A DNA stretch of 64,000 nt from Nitrospira japonica (GTDB lineage Bacteria; Nitrospirota; Nitrospiria; Nitrospirales; Nitrospiraceae): contig NZ_LT828648.1 in NCBI RefSeq assembly GCF_900169565.1, forward strand, positions 3,632,501-3,696,500, in the 5' to 3' direction. How positions within the stretch are numbered: position 1 is the stretch's first letter; each line of letters begins with the position of its first letter. The position numbers were made by a program, and so were the translations under genes. The notes under the pieces are model-generated. The model ran no database searches. It was not told the DNA's origin and was given only the letters and a program-made list of their open reading frames with translations. Positions 54,470-63,217 of the stretch are shown here, one piece after another.

Positions 54470-54811
54470 TCAGCGGCGTTTCCGCCCCGAGGCTGCCTCT
54501 GCGGCCCGGATACGTTGCGCGCGGGCTTTGGCCCGCTTCAAGGCAGTCAGTTTGCCGCGCGTGCGATCGTCTTCGTGCTGCAACTGTTCGAGCTGCGACT
54601 TCAGATGAGCTTTTTCCTGGCGATGAAGGGTTGCGCACTCCTCCTTCGACAGTTGGATCCAGTCTCCCCCGGTTCTGGCCCTCTTGATTCGTTGATCCAA
54701 TGATTCGCGAAGCTGCTTCGACCTCATGGACAATAGGGACTTCAACGCCTGGCGCCTGCGCTGAACTTCTTCCTCTTCCGCCATGATTCCACGGATATCT
54801 GTTCCCAACAT
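54470..54811 (-). CDS. Small basic coiled-coil protein, hypothetical
   Basis: The protein has 113 residues, rich in Lys, Arg, Glu and Gln, with heptad-like helical stretches (EEEVQRRRQALKSLLSMRSK; HRQEKAHLKSQLEQLQHEDD) and a basic tail. AGGAGGT precedes the ATG by 4 nt. It lies 23 bp from the methyltransferase gene it is probably transcribed with. Its basic nature suggests nucleic-acid or ribosome contact, but no family is recognised. Confidence 0.6.
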   Translation of the reverse strand: MLGTDIRGIMAEEEEVQRRRQALKSLLSMRSKQLRESLDQRIKRARTGGDWIQLSKEECATLHRQEKAHLKSQLEQLQHEDDRTRGKLTALKRAKARAQRIRAAEAASGRKRR

Positions 54812-54987
54812 GGCTACCTCCTCACCCGCGACGAAATTGATGATGTGAGCGTCATTGTACCCGATTTGGAGGCCTATCTTCCACTACTGGGATGGCCTCG
54901 CAACCTCATGAAATCCCTGTCTCTGCCTAGGAAATGGCCCAGCGAGTGCGGTTGCGTGAACCTGTCCGTTTCAGTATGATCCGCCGT

Positions 54988-55443
54988 ATGGGGGTCGGCG
55001 CATACATTCAAGCCTGGAGACTGTCCCGCGGCCATTCGATCGAGGCTCTGGCAACCGAAGCCCAAATAACTTCCTATACCCTTGAAAAGATTGAGACTGA
55101 GGAGGTCGATCCCGGCACCTCGACCCTCGAGGCATTGGCGGGCGCGCTCAAGATTCCGGCAGCCTGGCTGTTTACTCACCCGACCAGCTTCCAGCACCTC
55201 TTTGCGGATGACGAAGGAGTCGAGATTCCCTCTGGTCCGGACCCAGTGACGGAACGAATCCTCACGGGCTCCCGCATGGACCGCTCGCTCTTTATCTTGT
55301 TAACCGCCCTCATCCAGAGTGCCGAACCGAAGCTCCTCCGAGCCGCCGAAATGAGCCTGCGAAGCCTGGTCAAGCAGTCGAAACAAGCGACGGTTCCCTG
55401 GCAGAACCGGCCGTCGGGACATTTCGAACCACCAAGTGATTGA
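54988..55443 (+). CDS. XRE-family helix-turn-helix regulator
   Basis: The protein has 151 residues from the chosen ATG (an ATG 12 bp earlier or 54 bp earlier is possible). GAYIQAWRLSRGHSIEALA and TSYTLEKIETEEVDPGTSTL form the Xre/Cro helix-turn-helix. The C-terminal half has no recognised effector domain. It likely binds DNA as a dimer; the target is unknown. Confidence 0.8.
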   Translation: MGVGAYIQAWRLSRGHSIEALATEAQITSYTLEKIETEEVDPGTSTLEALAGALKIPAAWLFTHPTSFQHLFADDEGVEIPSGPDPVTERILTGSRMDRSLFILLTALIQSAEPKLLRAAEMSLRSLVKQSKQATVPWQNRPSGHFEPPSD

Positions 55444-55568
55444 AGGACGCTGAAACGGGCCTTCGGCTGCGTTCTCGCTTCTCTCGGAGGCTCGACATAC
55501 CAAACAACGTATGCCTCACCCCTCCCTTGCTGCGGCCTTGCCGAAGAAACCGTTTGAGCGTCCTTAGC

Positions 55569-55595
55569 TTCGAATTTCGAGACTCGAAATTCGAA
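55569..55595. repeat. 27-nt near-perfect palindrome between convergent genes
   Basis: TTCGAATTTCGAG and CTCGAAATTCGAA are 13-bp perfect arms around one central A. The next 40 bases keep the same flavour (GGATTTCG, GGATTTCGAATTTGG). It lies between the convergent XRE and rRNA-methyltransferase genes. It could be a bidirectional terminator lacking T-runs or a copy of a dispersed intergenic repeat. Confidence 0.6.
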
Positions 55596-55642
55596 ACTCT
55601 GATCGAAGTTTGGATTTCGTGCTTCGGATTTCGAATTTGGGC

Positions 55643-56836
55643 TCAGAGCACTTGCATGATGCAGCACTTCAAGTAGCGCGTCTCGGGCATCGCGGCCAGA
55701 ATCGGATGGTCATCCGCCTGTCCCCGCTGTGCCAGTAGACGCACTTCTCGTCCTGCGTCCCTTGCCGCCGCACGGATAGTCTGCCAGAAGTCCTGCTCCG
55801 ACACGTGGTGTGAGCAGGAACTCGATATGAGAAACCCTTCCGGCTTCGTCAATCGCATCCCGAGAAGGTTGACGTCTTTGTAGCCCGCCAGCGCTCGCGG
55901 CACCGCCTGTCGGCTTCTCGCAAATGCGGGCGGATCCAGCAACACCAGATCATAGCGGCGGCCGGACCGGTCCAACCGGCGCATCTCTTCGAAGGCGTCG
56001 GCCTGTCGGTAGGTACACCGGTCTGTGACCCCGTTCAACTGGGCATGATGCCGGGCGGAGGCCAGCGCCTCTTCTCCCACATCAAGCCCTTCCACGGACG
56101 CAGCGCCCGCCAGTGCCGCATGGATGCCGAAGGCGCCGGTATGACAGAAGACCTCCAGGACGTCGGCCTTCGGCGCAAACGTCGCCGCTTCCAGGCGGTT
56201 TTGCCGTTGATCGCAAAACCATCCGGTCTTCTGGCCACGCGCGAAATCCACGATGAACCTGGCCCGGCCTTCATGCACCTCGATGGTCGTGTCTCCCCCA
56301 CCCATGAGAAACCCCGTCTCCATCGGCAACCCTTCGAGCACCCGGCTCTTGGCGTCATTCCGTACGTACACCCGCTTCGCTCCGCTCTCCTCACATAAGA
56401 TCTCGGCCAACCGCTGCTTGCGCCGGTCCATGCCGGCCGAAAGTGTTTGAAGCACGAGCACGTCCCCATAGCAGTCGGCGATCAGTCCGGGCAAAAAATC
56501 CGCCTCACCGTAGACCAGCCGATAGGCATCCGTACCGGACACGAGGCGCTTCCGCAGACGGACGGCTTTTCCGATCCGCTCTCGCCAGAATGCATCATCG
56601 ACCGGCTCATCCTGGAACGTGAGGATCCGCACGCGGATTTTCGAGGCGGGATTATACAGGCCTCTCGCATAGAATCGGCCGTCCGGATGCGCCACATCGA
56701 CGAGGTCCCCTGCTGCGACATCGCCGCTCGCCGGCTGGACGAAGCCGGCATAGATCCAGTAATGGCCCGGCTCCGACCGGTCTTGTCTCCGGGCGAGCAT
56801 GAGTTTCGCCGCCGGCTGTTCGTGTGAGATTTTCAT
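55643..56836 (-). CDS. rlmI: Class I rRNA methyltransferase, RlmI-like
   Basis: The protein has 397 residues. The N-terminal PUA-like domain (HYWIYAGFVQPASGDVAAGD) is followed by a SAM fold with FARGQKTGWFCDQRQNR, LEVFCHTGAFGIHAAL (motif I), LVLLDPPAFARS (motif IV) and the Cys of SSCSHHVSE. This is the RlmI pattern, an enzyme methylating a cytosine of 23S rRNA at C5; the exact target is inferred by similarity. Gene density and GC content are typical of the core chromosome. The 243-bp gap to the next gene shows no gene. Confidence 0.9.
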   Translation of the reverse strand: MKISHEQPAAKLMLARRQDRSEPGHYWIYAGFVQPASGDVAAGDLVDVAHPDGRFYARGLYNPASKIRVRILTFQDEPVDDAFWRERIGKAVRLRKRLVSGTDAYRLVYGEADFLPGLIADCYGDVLVLQTLSAGMDRRKQRLAEILCEESGAKRVYVRNDAKSRVLEGLPMETGFLMGGGDTTIEVHEGRARFIVDFARGQKTGWFCDQRQNRLEAATFAPKADVLEVFCHTGAFGIHAALAGAASVEGLDVGEEALASARHHAQLNGVTDRCTYRQADAFEEMRRLDRSGRRYDLVLLDPPAFARSRQAVPRALAGYKDVNLLGMRLTKPEGFLISSSCSHHVSEQDFWQTIRAAARDAGREVRLLAQRGQADDHPILAAMPETRYLKCCIMQVL

Positions 56837-57079
56837 GGCTTACTTATCCGACGACGCGCGCGCCGCGTCAAGTCCTCGAGCGCCGAGGTCGCAGGTCGGT
56901 TTGCCATTACAAGCACTGCAGCGTGTCATGATGAGAGCTGGATGCCCGTTCCAGGGCATGACGCAAGAGAAACCGATCGCCACCAGCGCCGATGTTCAAC
57001 TTGACGATTGGACGACGCTATGGTTTGCTGCAGGCAGATACACGACGTTTACGATGCACAACCCGATGAGACACGCGAC

Positions 57080-58741
57080 ATGAACGAAAAAGAGACGGCG
57101 ACGATCGGCTCGGCGGTGATTGAACGGCTGCACCAGTTGGGAGTCCGCCATATTTTCGGCATTCCCGGCGACTACGTCTTGAGCCTGTATCAGTTGATCG
57201 AACGCTCACCTATTCGCCATATCGGCACGACCCGGGAAGACTCCGCCGGCTTCGCCGCCGATGCGTATGCGCGCATCAACGGCATCGGCGTCGTCTGCGT
57301 GACCTATTGCGTCGGCGGACTGAACACCGTCAACGCCATTGCCTGCGCCTATGCGGAGCGTTCACCCGTCGTGCTGCTGACCGGATCACCCGGTCTGTCC
57401 GAGCGGATCAAGATGCCCTACATGCATCACATGGTGCGCGAGTTCTCGACGCAGCGCGACGTCTTCGAGCGGATGACGGTCGCCGCCGTCTCGCTCGACG
57501 ATCCGATTACGGCCGAACGCGAAATGGATCGGGCATTTTCAGCGCTGCTGCGCTATCGTCGTCCCATTTATATAGAAATCCCCCGCGACCTGGTCCATAC
57601 GCCCTTGGCGGCACCGCTGAAACCCCTGTGCCTGAATGACGAGCCCAGCGACTCCGGCGCATTGGAGGAAGCCATCACCGAGGTCAAGGCCATGCTGGCC
57701 TCCTCAAAACGGCCGGCGATTCTGGCCGGAGCCGAGATCGGGCGGTTCGGCCTTCAAGATCACCTGGCCCGTCTGGTCGAACGGCTCAACGTCCCCATCG
57801 CCTCGACGCTCTTGGGTAAATCGATCATCCGCGAGGATCATCCGTTATACGTGGGAGTCTATGGAGGCCTGATCGCGCGTGACGAAGTCCAGCGGTTCAT
57901 CAATGACTCCGATTGTCTGCTGATTCTCGGCTCCATCCTGTCCGACATGGAAGGCCTCGACGCCGACTCTCCGTTGTTGTCGCAAGGACGGACGATCCAT
58001 GCGACGGCCGACCGCGTATCGATCAAACACCACCGGTACGATTCGATCCGGTTCCAGGACTTCGTCCAGGCCTTGAGTGCTCATCCGTTCCCGGGCTTCG
58101 CGGCGCGGCCGCTTCCTCCTCCCCTCCCGGTGGAGGACAAGCCGGTCGCACCAAAGGAACAGGTCTCGCTTCGCGGACTCTTTCGCCACCTGGACAGCGT
58201 GCTCGACGCCAAGACCCTGATCGTGGCGGACGTGGGCGAGTCTTTGTTTGCCGCAGCGGATCTTCACGTCCATCGGCGGTTCGAGTTCCTGTCGCCTGCC
58301 TACTACACTTCCATGGGGTTTGCGGTTCCGGCGGCGGTCGGAGCGTCGTTCGCCGATCCGAACGTCAGGCCGATCGTCCTCGTGGGTGACGGCGCCTTTC
58401 AGATGACCGGGACCGAACTCGCCACCGCGGTGCGCTACGGACAGGTCCCTATTGTTATTGTGCTGAATAATCGAGGCTATTCGACCGAGCGAGAGATCCT
58501 GGAAGGGCCCTTCAACGACGTGCACGAGTGGCAATATGAGAAGGTCTGCGACCTGATCGGTGGCGGAGTCGGTTCCAGAGTCAGGACTCAGGAGGAATTC
58601 GAACGAACCTTGGCCGCTGCGCTGGCCGACTCAGGCCGGCTCCATGTCCTGAACGTCCTGCTCGACCCGGCCGACCGGTCTCCCGGGATGGTCAGGCTGG
58701 CCCACCGACTCGCCAAGCGGCTGTCCACCGATCGGCCCTAG
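57080..58741 (+). CDS. ThDP-dependent 2-keto acid decarboxylase (pyruvate/indolepyruvate type)
   Basis: The protein has 553 residues from an ATG that removes 24 unlikely residues. Glu53 in TTREDSAGFAADAYAR is the ThDP-activating Glu; KMPYMHHMV carries the His pair typical of pyruvate and indolepyruvate decarboxylases; LVGDGAFQMTGTELATAVRY to VIVLNN is the GDG...NN cofactor motif. It decarboxylates a 2-keto acid to an aldehyde; which one cannot be read from sequence. It is followed by an unrelated gap of 248 bp in which I see no gene. Confidence 0.88.
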   Translation: MNEKETATIGSAVIERLHQLGVRHIFGIPGDYVLSLYQLIERSPIRHIGTTREDSAGFAADAYARINGIGVVCVTYCVGGLNTVNAIACAYAERSPVVLLTGSPGLSERIKMPYMHHMVREFSTQRDVFERMTVAAVSLDDPITAEREMDRAFSALLRYRRPIYIEIPRDLVHTPLAAPLKPLCLNDEPSDSGALEEAITEVKAMLASSKRPAILAGAEIGRFGLQDHLARLVERLNVPIASTLLGKSIIREDHPLYVGVYGGLIARDEVQRFINDSDCLLILGSILSDMEGLDADSPLLSQGRTIHATADRVSIKHHRYDSIRFQDFVQALSAHPFPGFAARPLPPPLPVEDKPVAPKEQVSLRGLFRHLDSVLDAKTLIVADVGESLFAAADLHVHRRFEFLSPAYYTSMGFAVPAAVGASFADPNVRPIVLVGDGAFQMTGTELATAVRYGQVPIVIVLNNRGYSTEREILEGPFNDVHEWQYEKVCDLIGGGVGSRVRTQEEFERTLAAALADSGRLHVLNVLLDPADRSPGMVRLAHRLAKRLSTDRP

Positions 58742-58989
58742 GGTCCCACCAGCCGGCCCTGGCCGAGTCAGCCGCCTGTGTGTATGGTTCTTCCCCCATC
58801 CCTTCACTTTTACTTCGTGTCCCTAACCCAACTATCCCGATCTTCAAAGACCTCCAGGTGGCATGCGGGCTGCAAATGTGACGGCCTCGGTCGGTCCTGG
58901 GAACCGTGTGCCGAGACCTCTCGCCTCTCACGGTCAAGCATTGAGGGCCCTCCGGACGGTACCGGTTTCCGATCCCTTGCAACGAAGGT

Positions 58990-60240
58990 TTGGTCTTGTC
59001 GGACTTCTACCAAAACGGCGTGGTCACGGTGCTCCATCGTCTGGGCCCCTCGAACGTGGCGCAGCTGGAACGGGAACTGGCGCGTCATGGCAGCACCCAT
59101 CCCATCGCCCTCGTCCTCCCCTGCCTGTACGCCGAGCTGGCCAGACCGGCGCTGCGTCACATACTGGACACGCTCAGCGGCCTGTCCTATCTCAATGAAA
59201 TCGTGGTGTCTCTCGATCGGGCATCGGCGCTGGAATTCCGCCTGGCCAAGCAGTATTTTTCGGCGCTGCCTCAACGTGTCCGCCTCATCTGGAACGATGG
59301 CCACCGCATCCAGTCGCTGCTCAAGCTGTTCGTCGCCAAGAACCTCGATATCGGCCATCCGGGAAAAGGGCGAGGCTGTTGGATGGCGTTCGGATACATC
59401 CTGGCCCGCAACGAGAGCCAAGTCATCGCCCTCCACGACTGCGACATCGCCAGCTACAGCCGGGAATATCTGGCAAGGCTGTGCTATCCGATCGCCAATC
59501 CCAACCTGAACTATGAATTCTGCAAGGGCTATTACAGCCGCGTGACCGACCGGTTGCACGGGCGGGTCACCCGGCTGTTCATCACGCCGCTCATCCGGAG
59601 CCTGCAACAGCTCGTGGGCCCCCACCCGCTCCTGACATTTCTCGACAGTTTCCGCTATCCCCTGGCGGGCGAGTTTGCGATGGTGCGCGATCTGGCCTGG
59701 ACCAACCGCATCCCGGGCGACTGGGGGCTGGAAATCGGCGTCCTGGCGGAGATCTATCGCAACTGCGCACTCCGCCGCATCTGCCAGGCCGACATTGCCG
59801 ACACGTACGACCACAAGCATCAACCCCTTTCGGACAACGATGCGGATACCGGCCTGCTCAAGATGTGCGTGGACATCACCAAGTCCCTGTTTCGCAACCT
59901 GGCGAGCGAAGGAGTCGTGCTCTCCGACAGCGTGCTGAAGACCTTGCGGGCCACATACGTGCAGAGCGCGCAGGAAGCCATCAACCGGTATGAGAACGAC
60001 GCGGCCATCAACAGCCTGATGTTCGACCGCCATGAAGAGCGGACCGCGGTGGAGGTGTTCCTGCAGGGCATGAAGCTCGCCACCGAGGGATTTCTCGACG
60101 ATCCCCTGGGCGTTCCCATGATTTCCAATTGGAGCCGTGTGACCCATGCCATTCCCGACGTCTTCGACCGCATGATCGAAGCGGTGGAAGAGGACCATGC
60201 CTGGGATCCCACGGCCGAACCGGCCGTCACACCCCGATGA
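58990..60240 (+). CDS. gpgS: Glucosyl-3-phosphoglycerate synthase-like glycosyltransferase
   Basis: The protein has 416 residues. The start is TTG, with a second TTG 6 bp later nearer the ideal distance to AAGG. YQNGVVTVLHRLG, EIVVSLDRASALEF (nucleotide loop), ALHDCDIASYSREYL (DxD-like DCD) and GDWGLEIGVLAEIYRNC are features of GpgS/MpgS-type enzymes (GT81/GT55), which join glucose or mannose to 3-phosphoglycerate. The product would be dephosphorylated by the phosphatase two genes on. Its stop overlaps the next start (ATGA). Confidence 0.75.
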   Translation: MVLSDFYQNGVVTVLHRLGPSNVAQLERELARHGSTHPIALVLPCLYAELARPALRHILDTLSGLSYLNEIVVSLDRASALEFRLAKQYFSALPQRVRLIWNDGHRIQSLLKLFVAKNLDIGHPGKGRGCWMAFGYILARNESQVIALHDCDIASYSREYLARLCYPIANPNLNYEFCKGYYSRVTDRLHGRVTRLFITPLIRSLQQLVGPHPLLTFLDSFRYPLAGEFAMVRDLAWTNRIPGDWGLEIGVLAEIYRNCALRRICQADIADTYDHKHQPLSDNDADTGLLKMCVDITKSLFRNLASEGVVLSDSVLKTLRATYVQSAQEAINRYENDAAINSLMFDRHEERTAVEVFLQGMKLATEGFLDDPLGVPMISNWSRVTHAIPDVFDRMIEAVEEDHAWDPTAEPAVTPR

Positions 60241-61568
60241 GCCACGACCGCATCCCACTGGCGCCGGCGACGGAGAGTCGCCTGCGGGAGATCGACTTCG
60301 CCGACATTCTCGTCGGCATTCCCAGCTACAACAACGCCGCCACGGTCGGCCATGTGGTTCGCGCGGTCGCGGCCGGCTTGGCAAAGTATTTTCCCGCCAA
60401 ACGCGCGGTGCTCGTGAACGCCGACGGCGGCTCCTCCGATGATACGACCGCCGTAGTCGCGCAGACGGCGGTGGACCATCGCCAGCTCTTGATCGCCGAC
60501 CGGCAAAGCGTGCTCCACCGGATCGTGACGCCCTACCACGGCATCCCCGGCAAGGGCAGCGCGTTCCGGACCATTTTCGAGATCGCACGGCAGTTGAACG
60601 CCAGGGCCTGCGCCGTGGTCGATGCCGATCTGCGCAGCATCTCGCCCGAATGGATCGAGATGCTTTTGCGCCCGACCGTGGAGGGAGAATTCGACTACGT
60701 CGCCCCATTCTATCTGCGCCACAAATACGACGGCACCATCACCAACAGCCTGGCCTATCCACTCACCCGCGCGCTGTACGGCAACCGGATCCGCCAGCCG
60801 ATCGGAGGCGAGTTCGGATTCTCCGGCGCCCTCGCGGCCCATTATCTGGATCAGCACGTCTGGGAATCGGAAGTCGCACGGTTCGGCATCGACATTTGGA
60901 TGACCACGGAGGCCATCGCCTGCGGCGCCCGCGTGTGCCAAAGTTTCTTGGGCGCGAAGATCCACAACCCCAAAGATCCCGCATCCGATTTGTCCGACAT
61001 GCTGCGCCAGGTCGTGGGGTCGTTGTTCGCCTCCATGGAACGGCACGTCACGGGCTGGTCCGCGGTCGTAGGCTCGCATCCCGTCCCGCTTTTCGGCTTT
61101 CCCTACGAAGTCAGCGTGGAGCCGGTCCACGTGGACGTAGACCGCATGGTCTCCTATTTTCAGCAGGGACTGACCGACCTGGCGCCGCTGTGGCGGGAGA
61201 TTCTGAGCCACGCCACCTTCGAACACCTGATCGATCTGAACGGCCAAAGGGGAAAAGACTGCCGTATTCCGGATGAACTGTGGAGTCACATCGTCTTCGA
61301 CGCAGCCGCGGCCTATCACCATCAGGTCCTGCCCCGCGAACACCTGCTGAAATGTCTGACTCCGCTGTACCTGGGCCGGACTGCGTCCTTCGTGCTCGCC
61401 ACGATGGGACTCACGTCTGTGGAGGCGGAACGAGCCATCGAGCAGCTCTGCGCGACCTTCGAGGACCGCAAACCCTATCTGCTCGAGCGGTGGGAAGAAC
61501 GGCCGTCGCGATGGACCGGCACGGCCGGCGTTGACCACGACGGCGCCGGAGTCGGGAGGCCGTCATGA
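60237..61568 (+). CDS. ggs: Glucosylglycerate synthase-like glycosyltransferase
   Basis: The protein has 443 residues. The ATG overlapping the upstream stop is chosen; the longer frame would lie inside the neighbouring gene. DILVGIPSYNNAATVGHVVRAV is the GT-A start, NADGGSSDDTTAV the second nucleotide loop, and VVDADLRSISPEW carries the DxD. IGGEFGFSGALAAHYL resembles mannosyl/glucosylglycerate synthases that condense NDP-sugar with free glycerate in one step. It probably provides the single-step route beside the two-step one. It overlaps the next gene by 4 bases. Confidence 0.75.
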   Translation: MSHDRIPLAPATESRLREIDFADILVGIPSYNNAATVGHVVRAVAAGLAKYFPAKRAVLVNADGGSSDDTTAVVAQTAVDHRQLLIADRQSVLHRIVTPYHGIPGKGSAFRTIFEIARQLNARACAVVDADLRSISPEWIEMLLRPTVEGEFDYVAPFYLRHKYDGTITNSLAYPLTRALYGNRIRQPIGGEFGFSGALAAHYLDQHVWESEVARFGIDIWMTTEAIACGARVCQSFLGAKIHNPKDPASDLSDMLRQVVGSLFASMERHVTGWSAVVGSHPVPLFGFPYEVSVEPVHVDVDRMVSYFQQGLTDLAPLWREILSHATFEHLIDLNGQRGKDCRIPDELWSHIVFDAAAAYHHQVLPREHLLKCLTPLYLGRTASFVLATMGLTSVEAERAIEQLCATFEDRKPYLLERWEERPSRWTGTAGVDHDGAGVGRPS

Positions 61569-62269
61569 ACACCTTTATTGAGCAAGCGCTGATGGCTCCC
61601 TTGACCGTGCTGGCCGGTTACGCTACGGCCATCTTCCCCAACCTCATCGCGATGGGCATCCTCCTGCTGGCCGGCCTGCTGGCCGCTCGCGGGGTTGGCT
61701 TCCTCGCCGAACGGTTGCTGCGTGTCCTCGGCTTCGATCACCTGTGCAACCGGGTCGGCGTCACGGCGGCGTTGCTGCGCGCCGGGGTCAAGACGGATCC
61801 CTCGCGCCTGGTCGGCCGAGGTCTCCACTGGACCGTCGTCCTCGTGACCGGCGTGGCGGTCGTCAGCGCGCTCAACCTGGCTCCCATCAACCAAGTTGCC
61901 CAGTCGCTGTTGGCCTACGTGCCCCGCCTGATCACGGCGAGCATCATTTTGCTGGCCGGCTATGTCGCCTCGAATTTCGCGTCCCAGGCGATCCTGATCG
62001 CCGCGGTCAATGCGGGCCTGGCACCCGCCCGATTGCTGGCGACCTGTTCGCGCTGGGGACTTCAACTGCTTGCCGTGGCCATGGCGCTCGAGCAGCTGGG
62101 CATCGCCGAACAGATCGTCGTGGTGGGCTTCGGCATCACGTGGGGCGGACTGGTCTTGGCGGCGGCCATTGCATTCGGGTTCGGCGCAACGGACCTGGCC
62201 AAGGCCTTCCTCGAGAAAAAGTTGCTTCCGACCAGGACCGACGTGCCGGACGACCTCCGCCACTGGTAG
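61565..62269 (+). CDS. MscS-related small membrane protein (TM-helix family)
   Basis: The protein has 234 residues with about five membrane helices: AGYATAIFPNLIAMGILLLAG, TVVLVTGVAVVSALNLA, LLAYVPRLITASIILLAG and a final VVVGFGITWGGLVLAAAIAFGFG, which resembles the pore helix of MscS-type channels. There is no large cytoplasmic domain, so it is a reduced member. Placed between osmolyte synthesis genes, it could release osmolyte on sudden water stress. Function inferred from context. Confidence 0.72.
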   Translation: MNTFIEQALMAPLTVLAGYATAIFPNLIAMGILLLAGLLAARGVGFLAERLLRVLGFDHLCNRVGVTAALLRAGVKTDPSRLVGRGLHWTVVLVTGVAVVSALNLAPINQVAQSLLAYVPRLITASIILLAGYVASNFASQAILIAAVNAGLAPARLLATCSRWGLQLLAVAMALEQLGIAEQIVVVGFGITWGGLVLAAAIAFGFGATDLAKAFLEKKLLPTRTDVPDDLRHW

Positions 62270-62292
62270 TCATTCGCACAAGCTGGACGACG

Positions 62293-63177
62293 ATGATTTC
62301 AAGCCTCAGCCACGACGGTTCCGACACGCTCCTGGAGCGGCCGGTTACGCAGTTCGTCCTTTTCACCGACCTGGACGGCTCGCTGCTGGACGGCATGACC
62401 TATTCTTTCCATGCGGCGATCCAGGCCCTGCGCGAGGTCCGGGCCCGCGGCATTCCGCTGGTGCTGGTGTCGAGCAAGACCCGCGCCGAAATGGAGCCCC
62501 TCCGCGCGCGCCTCGACCATCGGGATCCCTTCATCGTGGAGAACGGCGCGGCGGTCTTCATTCCGCAAGGCCGTTTCGACTTCCCGATCGAACGGGCACG
62601 CAAGCGATCCGCCTATGACGTCATCGAATTGGGATTGCCCTATCACATGCTTCGGGACGTGTTGAAGCAGATCGAGGAGGCGGTGGAAACACCGCTGCGC
62701 GGGTTCGGCGATCTCTCGGTCGGCGAGATCATGCGGGTGACGGGGCTGTCGAAGACGGACGCGGAGCTGGCCAAGCAACGCGAATACGACGAACCCTATC
62801 TGGTCGAAGGCCCGCCGAGCCTCGTGGCGGAAGTCTGCCGGCAAATCATCATGAGGGGCCTGCACTGGACCAAAGGCGGGCGGCTCTTTCACTTGACGGG
62901 TCGGAACGACAAGGGCCAGGCGGCGGCTCTGCTGCTCCGCTGCTATCAACGGCAGTTCAGGCTGCAGGAGGGACCGATCCGCATCGAGACGATCGGCATC
63001 GGCGACAGCCTCAACGATGCGCCCCTCCTGACCATGGTGGATCACCCGGTCCTGGTGCAACGGCTGGACGGCACCTACGATCCTGACGTACGCGTGCCGG
63101 GAATGATTCGCGCGGACGGCATCGGCCCGGTGGGATGGAACCGGGCGGTATTAGACATTCTGGACCGCCATTCCTGA
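62293..63177 (+). CDS. gpgP: Mannosyl/glucosyl-3-phosphoglycerate phosphatase (HAD)
   Basis: The protein has 294 residues from the ATG (the open frame upstream belongs to the shadow of the previous gene). VLFTDLDGSLLDG is HAD motif I with nucleophile Asp, VLVSSKTRAEMEPL motif II with the mobile cap start, and GIGDSLNDAPLL motif IV. The cap (LPYHMLRDVLKQIEEAVETPL) is C2B-type as in MpgP. It would remove phosphate from glucosyl- or mannosyl-3-phosphoglycerate to finish the compatible solute. It is 23 bp after the membrane-protein gene. Confidence 0.85.
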   Translation: MISSLSHDGSDTLLERPVTQFVLFTDLDGSLLDGMTYSFHAAIQALREVRARGIPLVLVSSKTRAEMEPLRARLDHRDPFIVENGAAVFIPQGRFDFPIERARKRSAYDVIELGLPYHMLRDVLKQIEEAVETPLRGFGDLSVGEIMRVTGLSKTDAELAKQREYDEPYLVEGPPSLVAEVCRQIIMRGLHWTKGGRLFHLTGRNDKGQAAALLLRCYQRQFRLQEGPIRIETIGIGDSLNDAPLLTMVDHPVLVQRLDGTYDPDVRVPGMIRADGIGPVGWNRAVLDILDRHS

Positions 63178-63186
63178 CGCGGATCA

Positions 63187-63204
63187 GCCCGATCTTACTC
63201 GGGC
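63187..63204. terminator. Stem-loop between convergent genes
   Basis: GCCCGA-TCTTAC-TCGGGC is a perfect 6-bp GC-rich stem with a 6-nt loop, 9 bp after the phosphatase stop and 13 bp before the end of the convergent gene. It has no U-run but is well placed to stop transcription from both sides. Confidence 0.5.
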
Positions 63205-63217
63205 CCCATGATTCGCG

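Noticed and set aside
58810-60708. 632-residue open frame on the minus strand
   Set aside because: It lies opposite two well-supported glycosyltransferase genes with clear motifs, and its Arg-rich, low-complexity content is typical of the antisense of GC-rich DNA.
59820-61538. 572-residue open frame on the minus strand
   Set aside because: Also antisense to the glucosylglycerate genes; no recognisable domain, and the plus-strand frames have conserved motifs and coupled starts.
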